A stretch of 64,000 bases of DNA from Cyrtodaria siliqua (Eukaryota > Mollusca > Bivalvia > Adapedonta > Hiatellidae): contig JAWPHD010000090.1 of assembly GCA_037043455.1 (NCBI GenBank), positions 558,001 through 622,000 of the forward strand. The letters run 5' to 3'. Shown one piece after another: positions 22,200 to 34,762 of the stretch; positions within the stretch are counted from its first letter, which is position 1; each line of letters opens with the position of its first letter. Below the pieces are notes generated by a model. That model was not told where the DNA came from. It saw nothing but the letters and a program-made list of their open reading frames with translations, and did no database searches. A program made the position numbers and the translations under genes.

Positions 22200-24830
22200 A
22201 ACCATATGTGGCTCCTTAATATGAGAATAATATGTGGCTCCTTCTATATGAGAATAATATGTGGCTCCTTAATAGGAGAATAATATGTGGCTCCTTGATA
22301 TGAGAATAATATGTGGCTCCTTAATATGAGAATAATATGTGGCTCCTTAATAGAATAATATGTGGCTCCTCGATATGAGAATAATATGTGGCTCCTTGAT
22401 ATGAGAATAATATGTGGCTCCTTAATATGAAACTAATATGTGGCTCCTTGATATGAGAATAATATGTGGCTCCTTAATATGAGAATAATATGTGGCTCCT
22501 TGATATGAGAATAATATGTGGCTCCTTAATAGAATAATATGTGGCTCCTTGATATGAGAATAATATGTGGCTCCTTAATATGAGAATAATATGTGGCTCC
22601 TTGATATGAGAATAATATGTGGCTCCTTAATAGAATAATATGTGGCTCCTTGATATGAGAATAAATATGTGGCTCCTTCTATATGAGAATAATATGTGGC
22701 TCCTTGATATGAGAATAATATGTGGCTCCTTGATATGAGAATAATATGTGGCTCCTTGATATGAGAATAATATGTGGCTCCTTAATAGAATAATATGTGG
22801 CTCCTTGATATGAGAATAATATGTGGCTCCTTAATAGAATAATATGTGGCTCCTTGATATGAGAATAAATATGTGGCTCCTTCTATATGAGAATAATATG
22901 TGGCTCCTTGTTATGAGAATAATATGTGGCTCCTTGATATGAGAATAATATGTGGCTTCTTGATATGAGAATAATATGTGGCTCCTTGATATGAGAATAA
23001 TATGTGGCCCCTTCTATATGAGACTAATATGTGGCTCCTTAATATGAAACTAATATGTGGCTCCTTAATATGAGAATAATATGTGGCTCCTTAATAGAAT
23101 AATATGTGGCTCCTTCTATATCCGAATAATATGTGGCTCCTTAGTATGAGAATAATATGTGCTTCTTAATAGGAGAATAATATGTGGCTCCTTAATATGA
23201 GAATAATATGTGCTTCTTAATAGGAGAATACTATGTGGCTCCTTAATATGAGAATAATATGTGGCTCCTTGATATGAGAATAATATGTGGCTCCTTAATA
23301 GAATAATATGTGGCTCCTTGATATGAGAATAAATATGTGGCTCCTTCTATATGAGAATAATATGTGGCTCCTTGATATGAGAATAATATGTGGCTCCTTA
23401 ATAGAATAATATGTGGCTCCTTGATATGAGAATAAATATGTGGCTCCTTCTATATGAGAATAATATGTGGCTCCTTGAAATGAGAATAATATGTGGCTCC
23501 TTCATAGAATAATATGTGGCTCCTTGATATGAGAATAATATGTGGCTCCTTAATAGAATAATATGTGGCTCCTTGATATGAGAATAAATATGTGGCTCCT
23601 TCTATATGAGAATAATATGTGGCTCCTTGATATGAGAATAATATGTGGCTCCTTGATATGAGAATAATATGTGGCTCCTTGATATGAGAATAATATGTGG
23701 CCCCTTCTATATGAGACTAATATGTGGCTCCTTAATATGAAACTAATATGTGGCTCCTTAATATGAGAATAATATGTGGCTCCTTACCATGAGAATAATA
23801 TGTGGCTCCTTAATAGAATAATATGTGGCTCCTTCTATATACGAATAATATGTGGCTCCTTAATATGAGAATAATATGTGCTTCTTAATAGGAGAATAAT
23901 ATGTGGCTCCTTAATATGAGAATAATATGTGCTTCTTAATAGGAGAATACTATGTGGCTCCTTAATATGAGAATAATATGTGGCTCCTTGATATGAGAAT
24001 AATATGTGGCTCCTTAATAGAATAATATGTGGCTCCTTGATATGAGAATAAATATGTGGCTCCTTCTATATGAGAATAATATGTGGCTCCTTGATATGAG
24101 AATAAATATGTGGCTCCTTCTATATGAGAATAATATGTGGCTCCTTAATATGAGAATAATATGTGGCTCCTTCTATATGAGAATAATATGTGGCTCCTTA
24201 ATATGAGAATAATATGTGCTTCTTAATAGGAGAATACTATGTGGCTCCTTAATATGAGAATAATATGTGGCTCCTTGATATGAGAATAATATGTGGCTCC
24301 TAATAGAATAATATGTGGCTCCTTGATATGAGAATAAATATGTGGCTCCTTCTATATGAGAATAATATGTGGCTCCTTGATATGAGAATAATATGTGGCT
24401 CCTTGATATGAGAATAATATGTGGCTCCTTGATATGATAATAATATGTGGCCCCTTCTATATGAAACTAATATGTGGCTCCTTAATATGAGAATAATATG
24501 TGGCTCCTTAATATGAGAATAATATGTGGCTCCTTAATATGAGAATACTATGTGGCTCCTTAATATGAGAATAATATGTGGCTCCTTAATATGAGAATAA
24601 TATGTGGCTCCTTAATATGAGAATAATATATGGCTCCTTCTATGAGAATAATATGTGGCTCCTTCTATATGAAAATAATATGTGGTTCCTTTTATATGCG
24701 ACTCCTTTTATATTATTATCATTTGTGGTTCGTTTCATATGAGAACCATAATGTGGCTCCTTTTATATAAAAATAATATGTGGCTCCTTCTTTATAAAAA
24801 TAATATGTGGCTCCTTCTACTTCTATATAA
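22200..24830. repeat. 26-bp satellite (ATATGTGGCTCCTTGATATG), about 100 copies
   Basis: The monomer is AATATGTGGCTCCTTGATAT plus GAGAAT. Length variants include about 22 bp (CTTAATAGAAT) and slightly longer ones (CTTCTATATGAGAAT). Rare variant pairs (ATATGTGCTTCTTAATAGG) recur at 23161 and 23212, then 23880 and 23931, exactly 719 bp apart. A further copy follows at 24218. This is a higher-order repeat. Monomers diverge near 24680-24830. Confidence 0.95.
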
Positions 24831-25277
24831 CAAGAGCCCATGCCCCAATATGAGATTTGGGTTCCATGGGAGCCCAGGGGTTACAGGAACCAAAATTACT
24901 TAAGCAGCCCTTAAGATAATGCTATAAGGAAGCTTATAATGGCCAAAAATGATTGTGCTAGGGTAAGAATTGTAAGAGATATAGACTTGTAAACACAGCT
25001 TACACGCAAAATTTGATGTAAAATGGGACACATTTTATGGGCTATCATAATTTGGGTTACATGGGAGCCCATGGGTTACAGGAACCAAAATTGCTTATGC
25101 AGCCCTTAAGATAATGCTATAAGGAAGCCCATGGCCAAATTTGGTTGTGCTAGGATAAGAAATGTAAGAGATATAGACTTGTAAACACAGCTTACACGCA
25201 AACCTTGATGTGGGACGCCGACGCCAACGCCAACTCCGGGGTGATTACATAAGCTCTCTTATTCTTCGAATAGTCGA
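24829..25277 (+). mobile_element. Helentron-like element inserted in the satellite
   Basis: Starts AACAAGAGCCCATGCCCC and has two core units of about 240 bp (GGGTTCCATGGGAGCCCAGG and TACAGGAACCAAAATT; TATAGACTTGTAAACACAGC). A GACGCCGACGCCAACGCC tract follows, then the 3' end CTCTTATTCTTCGAATAGTC and GAGCTAAAAA. The satellite resumes on its right side, so the insertion is younger than the array. Confidence 0.85.
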
Positions 25278-25360
25278 GCTAAAAATAATATGTGGCTCCT
25301 TCTATATAAAAATAATATGTGGCACCTTGTATATGAGAATAATACTTGGCTCCTTTTATA
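25278..25360. repeat. Distal piece of the 26-bp satellite
   Basis: Three to four diverged monomers (AATAATATGTGGCTCCTTCT, TGGCACCTTGTATATGAG) continue the array beyond the inserted element. Confidence 0.85.
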
Positions 25361-25772
25361 TGAAAATCACATGAGAATACGTGCAAATGTATGGCAGAAT
25401 TGCATATGCACACTGAATTACATCTTTAGAATGCAATTGCATGTTGCATGTTGGCAATGTGTAATCTACGTCCTGACTCTCCAGGGATTGATTATATAGT
25501 CAGCCCCATATCCATGTCACTCACTTACTTGGACAGATACTTTAATAATGTAACAGAGAAGATAAGAGATTATAAACTTAACCAAGGACAAAGATACCCT
25601 CTACTTAAATGTTTAAGTAGTCAAATCTTTCACATTATCTTCAAACATCCTGATATTGAGGGGTAACGCAAAACTATTGTAACTATAGATAAATATACTG
25701 AACAAGATACAGTAGTTTCGTGTTGGGCCCCCATAGGAACCGCTGTGACCAGGATATATATCCTACTGTAGA
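25361..25772. other. Unassigned sequence
   Basis: Two overlapping 70-codon plus ORFs end here with no motif or splice support. GCAAAACTATTGTAAC at 25667 repeats the inverted-repeat arm of 16.35 kb. Confidence 0.35.
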
Positions 25773-26103
25773 TACCTTATTTTCTGTAATAAACACCCAG
25801 GTGTTTATCAGAAGCATGAATTTTCTGAAGTTACCACTAGGTGATTATTGGTGTCAAAGGTGTTCATGAAGTACTTGTTTTACTTCCCAATTTTATGCTA
25901 GGCTACATGTATCAATAATTTAGTCAAAACTTTAAGCTTGAGCATCCATAATCTCCTCCATTTTCAAACAACACAAACAAGCTGTACTGTTCCATGCTTA
26001 AGGAGGATTATTTTAACAGCCATTTTACATTTTGACTATTTTTAGGGGTGGATAAGAGGGTGGGTATTTATTAGAGACCAGGTGTTTATTATAGAAAATA
26101 CTA
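25773..26103. mobile_element. TIR MITE with AATAAACACC ends
   Basis: About 330 bp with imperfect TIRs: left TATTTTCTGTAATAAACACC, right (inverted) TATTTTCTATAATAAACACC, next to TA. A second internal inverted word (CAGGTGTTTAT) sits next to each TIR. No coding capacity. Confidence 0.7.
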
Positions 26104-26633
26104 TACATGGTATTTAAAATAGGTACATTTCCTTCAACAACCATAAGGGGTAACATAGCACACAAGGCCAAAACTTTAACAGGCTAAATTCATAATGTTG
26201 ACCTCCACTCAAACACAATAAGCATTTTCAATTTTTGTTGTTTTTTGTTGTTTTCCTTCTTATCAGACCTTTTAATGAAAGCACATTTAATTTAATCCTG
26301 CATTTTAGGCCAAAGCCACTTTTTCTATGTCAACTGACTATTTTATGCCCTTTGACAGTCACATTACAAGCACAATTTTCATGGTCAATACCTAATTTAG
26401 GGAGACGGGGAGGTGGAGTGAGGGGGAAACATTCACCGCCCCCATCCCACCCTATCAGCTCAGTTTATTGGGCAGCCTGTCTCGATAGTTTGCTTTAAGA
26501 CAGTTGCAACATTAATTTTGCAGGAAAGTCTTCTATAAGAGGAATACTGCATAGGCCATGCCCCTCAGAAGAAAAACAGATATCTTCATGCGATTTCCTG
26601 CATTTTGGTCCACTTCTCAGACAATGTTTTTGG
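26104..26633. other. Unassigned sequence
   Basis: No repeat family recognised. The 87-codon ORF at 26235-26498 ends in a purine-rich low-complexity tract and is not supported. Confidence 0.35.
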
Positions 26634-27102
26634 TTTTAAGTACTACTTGGTCATTGAAAAAGCATGGGAAGCTTGAATATTTACAGCCAGCAGGCTTCAT
26701 AGCTGATCAACTCAGGTATATAAATTGAGGCCCGCTCTTCGTTTTTTATTTGTATAGCATTGCTACAATGAGGGTAAGAATAGCTTAACAACACTTTGTA
26801 ATTTACTTTAATGAAGAAATATATGTTCATAATTTAGCTTTTGAATACAAAACTTATCTGGTATTTCTTAATTGTTTTAGACCAAAAATCAGAGCAGAAC
26901 ACAATAAATATACAACATTCTTTAATGTGTTATTCTGTGTACTGGTCACAAATGCTTTATTGGGTGGGCCTCATAATCTGAAGAAAAATGGAATTATAAT
27001 CACACTTTGCTCATGAAATTGTACGGCTAACAGTGATTTACAGTTACCTATAGAAATTCTCTCCCCCACCCCAAATACAATAGGCTCGAAATATGTCTTT
27101 AA
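26634..27102 (+). mobile_element. M2-family MITE
   Basis: Carries ACTACTTGGTCATTGAAAAA, GCATGGGAAGCTTGAATATT, TATAAATTGAGGCCCGCTCT, TTTGAATACAAAACTTATCT and AATAGGCTCGAAATATGTC. The left TTAA end is decayed. Confidence 0.85.
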
Positions 27103-28244
27103 ATGCCACCATGCAGATACTTCAATTTTTGGTGACTTCCCAAAACAAGCGTAGCATTAATTAATACGGGTCTCTACGTATCGACCTGAGGAAGTACTGA
27201 TTTAATGAGCTTCAAATGTTTTATGCTGCAGTTAGTTATTTTGACATAAAAAGAAAGAATTTCGCAACATAATAAAATTATTATAATGAAGGACACAGTG
27301 GTAACCCAGTAAAATATAAGGAAAATATGTCTTTGACAATATATTATACATGTTATATGACAAAGCTAAAATAGTATTTAGGTTTATGGAAAAAATACAT
27401 GTACCCGGTATATGAAATTGTTCTTCTTGTCAAATGAAAGTGTATATAAAGATTATAGGTCAGTATTTTACATTTCACTTTTAGAATTTCTGACTCAGTT
27501 CTAACCTAAAATTAGCCCCACCCCCACCCCCACACCAAAAAAAACAAAAAGTTTCCAAAAATAATTTTATACGTATCCAATGGGACCAGAATATAAAGTT
27601 TCCTATAAATCAATATTACTTGGATGATAATATAGCATTTCTTTTTTTTGCAAATTAAATTCATTCTTATTTCTATTTTCCCCATTTCTCCTAAGTACCC
27701 TAACTTTTTTGTGTAAAAAAATCGGTAAAACAATTAATACAAAATTACTGGCCTTAAGAAAAATACTTAGAAATGCCTATTAAGTTTTAATAAATGATCA
27801 GGCATTAGCATAATATGTAAGCCTATAAAAGACCATAATTAAATAATTCAGTTCCACTTTATATGTAAGGCACCACACGATCTCATTCTTGCACTTCAAC
27901 AACTCGGTGTTCGTGTTGTTTTTTTCACCAGAGCTTACATGTGGTTTCATGTGGAAGCTTGAGTAACTAAAACACAAACAAAATTAATTGCACTAGGCAG
28001 AGGTAAGTGCACGACATCATGCAATGCCCCAAACAAATACTCCACTCGAACACACATTACAGACATAACAACAACGTCAGATAGGTGCAGTTGAAATAAA
28101 CACAAATAATATCACAACAGCAGCTTGTTTTTTTGACACAAACATGCAAAGATTGTAACCTGAACGAAGCCAATATTTCACATACAGACTACCAAAACTA
28201 AATATAACGCTTTTAAATGTCAAGATCAACATAGATTAAGCCTT
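27103..28244. other. Unassigned sequence
   Basis: AT-rich single-copy-looking DNA with a (CCCCCA)n-like patch at 27514-27533. No supported gene; the 73-codon minus ORF is low-complexity. Confidence 0.4.
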
Positions 28245-28407
28245 TGTGGAGCGCAGTGGTCCAGTGGTAGAGCGTTGGACCCATGATCGAATAGTCGTGG
28301 GTTCGATCCCCGCCATTACCATAAGTATGTGTTGTGTCCCTGAGCAAGACACTTTATCTGCATTTGCTTAGTACTCAGGTTCTACCCAGGTAGACATCGA
28401 GAGTGAT
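28245..28407 (+). mobile_element. SINE-D (Met-tRNA-like head)
   Basis: The head has box A TGGTCCAGTGGTAGAGCG, an anticodon-like loop with CAT (CCCATGATC) and box B GGGTTCGATCCC. The body has CCCTGAGCAAGACACTTTAT and GGTTCTACCCAGGTAG. It ends directly at the TTAA of the next MITE. The cloverleaf is not followed by a tRNA-gene terminator, so it reads as a SINE and not a tRNA gene. Confidence 0.85.
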
Positions 28408-28862
28408 TTAAGGACACATTTCCCAATACTACTTGGTCATTGAAAAAGCATGGGCAGCTTCAATATTTACAGCCAGCACGCTTCATGGCTGATCAACTGA
28501 GGTATATAAATTGAGGCCCGCTCTTAGTTTTTTTTGTATAGCATTGCTATATAGATTGCTATATACACTTTGTAATTCACTTTAATGAAGAAATATAAAA
28601 TTATGTTCATACAAAACTTAGATCTGGTATTTCTTAATTGTTTTTAGACCAAAAATCAGAGCACAACACAATAAATATACAACATTCTTTAATGTGTTAT
28701 TAAGTGTACTTGTCACAAATGCTTTATTGGGTAGGCCTCATAATCTGAAGAAAAATTGAATATCACACTTTGCTCATGAAATTGTATGGCTAACAGTGAT
28801 TTACAGTGACCAATAGAAATTCTCTCCGCCCCAAATACAATAGGCTCGAAATTTGTCCTTAA
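28408..28862 (+). mobile_element. M2-family MITE, best-preserved ends
   Basis: 455 bp from TTAAGGACACATTTCCC to GCTCGAAATTTGTCCTTAA, giving TIRs TTAAGGACAnATTT. The interior is shared with the other M2 copies. TTAA at both termini fits a TTAA-targeting mobiliser (inference). Confidence 0.9.
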
Positions 28863-29560
28863 TCAAATAAGTTCATAGAGCTTAATTGGTTACAACTGAT
28901 GTAAAATAAACAAAGATTCAGGCCTCTGGACGCTCTACTGGCTAACATGGTTGTCAATAACAAATGGGGGGATGTGATGTCACATATATACATATGGCTG
29001 TTTTTTTTTCAACTTTCTTTTATTGAAGTAAACATGCATTTTGAACAATTCTCGTGAAACATGAAGGACCAACATTTCATTTCATCTTTTCATTCAATCA
29101 AAGACCCGCATCTTGACTTGACTTGACAGTTCATTTTTTCTAAAATGTGTACTGGTTAAATTGAACTTGTTCAAGCTATCATTATAAATAAACATTATGA
29201 CAAAGTTTGGTGAACATCAGATTATAATGAGAACTATGTCTATGATTGTTCCGAATTCCATTCATAAAGTTCTGACATCAACAAGGATTGTAACTGTGAC
29301 ATTAATATACTAATTAAGGATATATAAGAATAGACCGACCGACCGACCCGATCTACCGACCGACCGACCAATTGGTGTAATAGTCCTCTTGATAAGCACT
29401 GAGGTCGTGACAAAATATAACGACCTTGTTCTATAGACTTATTTTCGGAACTTGTAAGGTGGTGGTGGGATGGGGGATGTGTTGGGGTGGGGATGGCGAG
29501 TGGGATATAGGTACTAGACCAACACACAGACCACTGGACTAATGATTGTGCCAACACACT
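28863..29560. other. Mixed remnants: Helentron-like words and (GACC)n
   Basis: 28919-28950 has CAGGCCTCTGGACGCTCTAC then TGGCTAAC, and 29190-29220 has ATGACAAAGTTTGGTGAACA. These are decayed words of Helentron-like cores. A (GACC)n/(CCGA)n tract lies at 29334-29370 and a G-rich patch at 29456-29500. The 105-codon minus ORF over this tract is low-complexity. Confidence 0.5.
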
Positions 29561-29624
29561 AAAAAGTGTGTCATCTAACCCATTGTACAGTTGTCATCTA
29601 TCATTGTTACCATGTATTACCTTG

Positions 29625-29905
29625 AAGACTCTCAAAGACCTTCAATTTAATATCCAAGATGCCAGAGTCTGATTTCCCAGTTGTTGACCCTTTGTCCCGG
29701 GGCCCCAGCGACTCAGAAGTTAAAAACTGGCTCAACTTAGGCAGTCTCACAGACCTTCAATTTAATATACCCATTATACCACAGTTTTATGATGTCCCAT
29801 TGCTTGACCCATGTGACCCTTAAATGCCCCGACCCTTTCGCACCAAGGGTCTCAGTAGGATTGAAAACTTGAGTTTGAAGTACTCTCACAGACCTTCAAA
29901 GGCAA
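29625..29905. repeat. Diverged tandem repeat, 115-138 bp
   Basis: The word CTCACAGACCTTCAATTTAA recurs from 29631 (variant), 29746 and 29884. GACCCTTTGTCCC and GACCCTTAAATGCCCC lie between. About 2.3 units with length variation. Confidence 0.65.
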
Positions 29906-30548
29906 ACATTCAAAAACATATGTTACATATACAGTCTACTCTCAGTAACTCAAACTCTCAGTAACTGGCACACCCAGGCGAATTAGACACATGTACAAAA
30001 TGATTTTTTAAATTCCCGTCCCTAGGAGCAAAATGCATGTCCAATTCCCCAGGGTAGAAGCTATTATATCAAAATTAAATATCTCCATGTTGGTACTGGG
30101 TCCTCAGTCTTATTCCCTACCCCAGTGTCATCAATGCTGTCTAATTCCCCAGGTATGCCCCCCCCTCCCCCCACCCCACTCCCCGGGGTATTTTAGGCCC
30201 CAGGAGTGGAATGAAAATAATAAAATCAATTTGCATATCTACAGCAATCATGTACTCAACTGCAATAAAGTAACCCCTATAGTGAAAAAGAAGATGCATT
30301 TACAAGCAGCCGGTGATGTACATATGTACAGACAGACGCACGTAGGTATGAACTATCATGGCATTATTAACATACCCATTTTTGTTTGTTAACAGCAGGT
30401 ATAATCAAGTTATTCACAAGGTATTTTCATTCTCAATGGAATCTGTTAATTACTGATATTTACAAAACAACATTATTCCAAATCTCTAAGAGCATAACCT
30501 TTTATCATCTAATTATGATCATGCCAGCTGCACTTAGAACTGCAAATA
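29906..30548. other. Unassigned sequence
   Basis: Includes C-rich low complexity at 30150-30195 and two recurring AATTCCCCAGG words (30045, 30140). The 119-codon ORF at 30033-30392 covers these and shows no domain. Confidence 0.4.
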
Positions 30549-30724
30549 ATGATAATTTTGTTTTGTTTTGTATGGTGTTTTACATCATATTTAGCATATG
30601 CCACGCCATAATTATATGACAGTCGATTTGTTTTGTGGTAGAGGAAGACAATCCCATTTTGCCTGGGAAGAACCAGTACTGTATACCTCCCGCCATCCGT
30701 AAGAATCAACACTTTCTCACTTGA
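30549..30724 (-). mobile_element. SINE-B copy, head truncated
   Basis: On the plus strand: TTTTGTATGGTGTTTTACAT, GACAGTCGATTTG, GGTAGAGGAAGAC, CCTGGGAAGAACCAGTACTG and CCTCCCGCCATCCGTAAGAA. Matches the 44.75 kb copy; about 10-20% diverged by eye. Confidence 0.85.
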
Positions 30725-30900
30725 CCAATCAAACTCATAATAATAGATCTAATAATAGATCTAATTATAGATCTGATAATGATAATAAAATAATAATAAT
30801 AAAAATCATTATAAATACTTCATTTAAAAAAGAGCTCATTTTAAACATGTCAATCTTCTCAGAGGCCCTCCAAATAAATTAGAAGTAACACTTTTTTTGC

Positions 30901-30945
<45 letters not shown>

Positions 30946-31840
30946 ATCCCACATATTACACATACAGTTTTATACAGTGTACATTCAGTATATATTATTT
31001 ATTGGGGTTGAATTTACTGTCTCAATAAGTATATGCTTAAGCAAACAAAATGGGTTTTATGACTCAAGAAATGCTTATGTCAAAAAAAAAGTTTATGTCA
31101 GCTGATTAAAGAAATACAACTTTCTATCAATCTTACCCAAATTAACACAATGTTAAAACCTGACACTTTCTTGTCTATTAATCTATAATCCTATTAATCC
31201 CTCAGCAGATTACACATTTATATTAAAACTACTTTAATTGAATAACTAAACACAAATAGAATGACATATCCTGAATAACACCCGGCAAAACCTAATATAT
31301 ATCTGCTATATTTCTACTATAGAACTAATTCCTTTAAATCACACATTTTGCATTAAATTCCATGTTTTCTTCCTTTTTCTCCAAAACTGTCAAATCGAAC
31401 ACTTGTAAACGTGGCTGTTGGTGTTTTATTGTAGTACTAGATAGAGTTAACATTGTGTGAAACAGGCCTGTGTTATCTGAAGGACAAAACTATACTGTAC
31501 ACAATTGTTAAGGAGTGTACTTAAGATTTATTTGACCAGAACATTCAAATGAACATTTTAGTGTGTCAATATTTTTTATTACAATGCAAATTTTATTTTA
31601 TGTTTTCATGTTGTTTTTATATAAAAAATAATACTGTAAAAGGTGGGGTATTTTTTACAAAACATACTGAACAAAAGCGTTAAAGTTCAATTATCGAGTG
31701 TGTGTCTTTTGTTATTGAAACAAAACTACACTTAATTATATTACATAATCAATACATTAGTCCAAACATTTTAGTAAGAGTTTATTGAGTTCTATAATAT
31801 GTAAGATTTTAATTCAATGTAATAAAATGTTTGTTATATT
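30725..31840. other. AT-rich with (GA)n and AATAATAGATCT repeats
   Basis: 30740-30775 holds three AATAATAGATCT units, followed by (AAT)n. 30906-30941 is an (AG)n microsatellite of about 18 units. The remainder is AT-rich with no gene seen. Confidence 0.6.
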
Positions 31841-32626
31841 TTAAAGGGACACATCGCAATCTTGAAGTGTTTATCAGGCATTAAAATTAGCATCTCAATT
31901 TATATATATATACTGAAAGGAAAAAGAAACGCAGGGTGCGTATTTCCGCTATATATTGCATATACGGCACACTTAATTCCATATAAAATTATATTCAAAG
32001 GAAATCCCAAGATGTCTTGTAAAAAAAAGTGCAGTTAGTTAGAGAAAGGACACAACTGTGATGTTGTAGACGTTTTAATCACAGTACACATTGTAACAAG
32101 AAATTCATAAATGCTGAAGTTCCTCTTTGAAAAATTGAGCCAGTTCAGTACTGTATTTAATGTTAAGTGATTGCAACATTTAAAGCCTAAGTTTGCTCAC
32201 CTGCTTGAACCAAATGCGCATTCTGACGATAATGAAACTTTAAAGGGGTAACCATTGGTGTGTTCAGTGCGGTTTAAACCTTCTTTCTAAAAGGACAGGC
32301 CTAATGTCGCCCTATACCATTCGATTAGCAGTAGCATATTAAACATACAATATATAGCGGAAATACGCACCCTGCGTTTCTTTTTCCTTTCAGTATATTA
32401 ATCCAGTATCATTTTGACTTTAAATCTGCTTGCATATATATATTTAAATACAATTTAAGTTTTAAACTTTTTTTCATTATTCTACCAAAGGTTTGACTAT
32501 ATTATTGGTGACATGTAATCAACACTTCTTATTACTGACATTAATGACTGAACAAATGCAATTTAAGTAGAAAAACATACCGGATGCCGCAAGTTTTAAA
32601 AAAACAATTGCCATGTGTCCCTTTAA
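31841..32626 (+). mobile_element. M1-family MITE, split by another TIR element
   Basis: Starts TTAAAGGGACACATCGCAAT and ends AATTGCCATGTGTCCCTTTA with TTAA. M1 interior words lie on both sides of a 485-bp insert (31911-32395). On the right: CCAGTATCATTTTGACTTTA and AAAACATACCGGATGCCGC. Confidence 0.9.
31911..32395. mobile_element. TIR element nested in M1 MITE, 46-bp perfect TIRs
   Basis: The TIRs (31913-31958 and 32348-32393) are identical over 46 bp, beginning CTGAAAGGAAAAAGAAACGC, and flanked by TA. The interior of about 390 bp has no long ORF. Identical TIRs point to a recent insertion, mobilised in trans by a TA-specific transposase (inference). Confidence 0.95.
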
Positions 32627-32915
32627 CAATGGGGAATACATCATAGGAGTTGGGGTGGGGGCGAGGAAGAGGAAGGAGGCATAGGCTGTGGTTTTAAGGC
32701 CTTGATGATGTACCTAACCTACCAGCAGATAAAAGAGGGCTTCATGGCAGATTAGCATGTTGCTAAATGTTAAAATGTGTCCCCTCTGTAAATTATGGCT
32801 GAAGTAATTCTTACTATTATCATGGACTGATCCCAGATTAGTGGTATGAGGCCGGCAGACGCACAATACCCTACTTATGAATGGCCACTACCCAATCTCA
32901 ATTATTTTTATGACT
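32627..32915. other. Unassigned sequence
   Basis: G-rich patch at 32650-32680; nothing else recognised. Confidence 0.35.
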
Positions 32916-33470
32916 TGTGAAGGCCGTTAGTTTTTCTACATAACTTGCATATTTGTAAATCATTAATAATAATGACCTAAATTGTTTACATTATTAATTG
33001 TTGAATAGGTGTGGTTCCAGTTTCCCGACCGACCCTTTTTGTGACCCCTCAATTTTTTATTTTTTTTATTTTTTTTTACATTTTGCATTTTATGTTTTTT
33101 TTCTTCTTTTCTTTTTTAATTTTTTTTCTTCTATTGGTTCTGTATCTGGTGATAACAACAAATATATAGTTATTTATTGGGTATAAAAGTATAATGTAAA
33201 CAAATAAATATATAAATTAAAATATTTTTAGAAAAAAAAATATTTTCCCTACCTACCTACCTACCCTATGTTTTTTGAGCATGTAATAGGAACCACACAT
33301 ATAATTTTATTTGGCCTTATATTGCACCAACAATATATTTAAACCTATAGTATTACATTGAAGAAAACTTGAAAACTCTAATTTTATTACAAAATTGATT
33401 TATGTAACATTAAATACAGGTTTAAAGTCCACTTGATATTGAATTTGTGCTAATATAAATTCTAGATAAA
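32916..33470 (+). mobile_element. M1-family MITE, ends lost, split by M6 element
   Basis: GGCCGTTAGTTTTTCTACAT lies on the left and ACAATATATTTAAACCTATA and GGTTTAAAGTCCACTTGATA on the right. These are M1 interior words around a 315-bp M6 insert. Both M1 termini are gone. Confidence 0.75.
33006..33320. mobile_element. M6-family TIR element (TGTGTGGTTCC)
   Basis: Left GGTGTGGTTCCAGTTTCCCG with ACCGACCC; right CTACCTACCTACCTACCCTA and GGAACCACACATATAATTTT. The middle is T-rich. Sister copies lie at 41.9, 42.5, 44.0 and 58.9/61.6 kb. The poly-F ORF at 32998-33186 is an artefact. Confidence 0.8.
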
Positions 33471-34762
33471 TACTTCAAGGTTGTCATGTGCCTCTTTATT
33501 AATGAAGGAGAAAAAGGTTTTCCAAATATTTTTAAAATAAGATTAACTGAAAATATGTATTCGCACATACTTCCAGGCGCGTACGTATAAGCTATCTGTA
33601 CGCAAAGTACGCAGTTGCTTACTACACAAAATTTGTTCCAAATATTGAAAAAAAATAAAAAGTCCAAAAATGCAATAAAAACAAGAGCTAGTGGGGGTCA
33701 GTCGGTCAGTTTAAAAAAAAAATCTAGAGACAAAATCAGCCTCATTTTGTTGCGGAAATGCCTCCAGATTGCACCACAGACTGTCTTGGAAAAAATTTAT
33801 TCCAGACCCCACTAGACTGTTTGCGTAAACATTCTAAAGTCCCTAGCTACGCCCCTGACTTCAACAATTTCTTTCAAACTGGCTGTTAATAGCTAGGTCA
33901 GTCTTCTTTAGTTTTAGGATTACCCTAACATTTGGCAGAAATGAACAAAATATTTTGCGTTATTCTAGTATTAAATCAAATACAGTTATTGATTTATGAC
34001 CCATTCTACATATTTTATCTTAATGTACATGGAGGATGAGCCTGGCACGTTCATTCCTGTTAGGCACCATATAACCTTTCATGTGTTGGTGCACCTTAAA
34101 ACCCAATTTAAATCAATTCAATTGTTTTATGCTTGTATTATAAAGGTATACTGGGAGAAAAATAATCCTTGTCCCTGTTTACAATTCTGACTCCCTCATG
34201 TGAGATTTTCCTATACTCATCATGGATTCTTGTATTCTTGCATACCAGATAAGGGTACATGGGGGATGGAAAGTCTTATCCTTATGGGTAAGATAAAAGT
34301 CACGCGCATCAATAATGACATCAATAACGTGAACAGATGCATGATGTCATTGTGTTAAAAAGACATGAAAAAAGTTTGGTTACTGGCGACATAAGTAATT
34401 GTTTTAATCGGAACCTCGGCAGTGCCTCAGTTCCGATAAAAACAATTATACCTCGGGTTGGAATTGCCGACCTTTACCGGATAAACATGAAAGATTCTTA
34501 TAATCTTATATATTATTTAGAGTAATATCAGCACACTTTATCTTCCACACTTTACTGATTTTGCGAATTATAAACAGTTAGAATAGAATATTTAATGCCA
34601 AACCATGACTACTGAAATTGGTTATTATAAGTTGAAAGTATGATATCATTGGTTATTATAAGTTCATTGTCCCAAAGGAATTATCATCACAGAAATAACG
34701 TCTATCTATGTCAGATAGATGCCATATGAATTTGCGGAAAATATCTAATTTATTTACCAATA
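33471..34762. other. Unassigned, with one 128-bp TIR mini-element
   Basis: 33688-33815 is bounded by CTAGTGGGGGTC and its near-exact inverse GACCCCACTAG and lies directly after AAAACAAGAG, a Helentron-like 5' word. The rest is AT-rich; small ORFs show no motifs. Confidence 0.45.

Noticed and set aside
28247..28320. Possible tRNA-Met gene
   Set aside because: The CAT loop and boxes are present, but a SINE body (GAGCAAGACACTTTA, GGTTCTACCCAGG) follows instead of a terminator.
31841..32626. LTR retrotransposon from long end repeats
   Set aside because: The repeats are inverted, not direct, and no gag/pol or primer-binding site is seen.
32998..33186. Phe-rich membrane-like peptide
   Set aside because: Arises from the T-rich interior of an M6 element.
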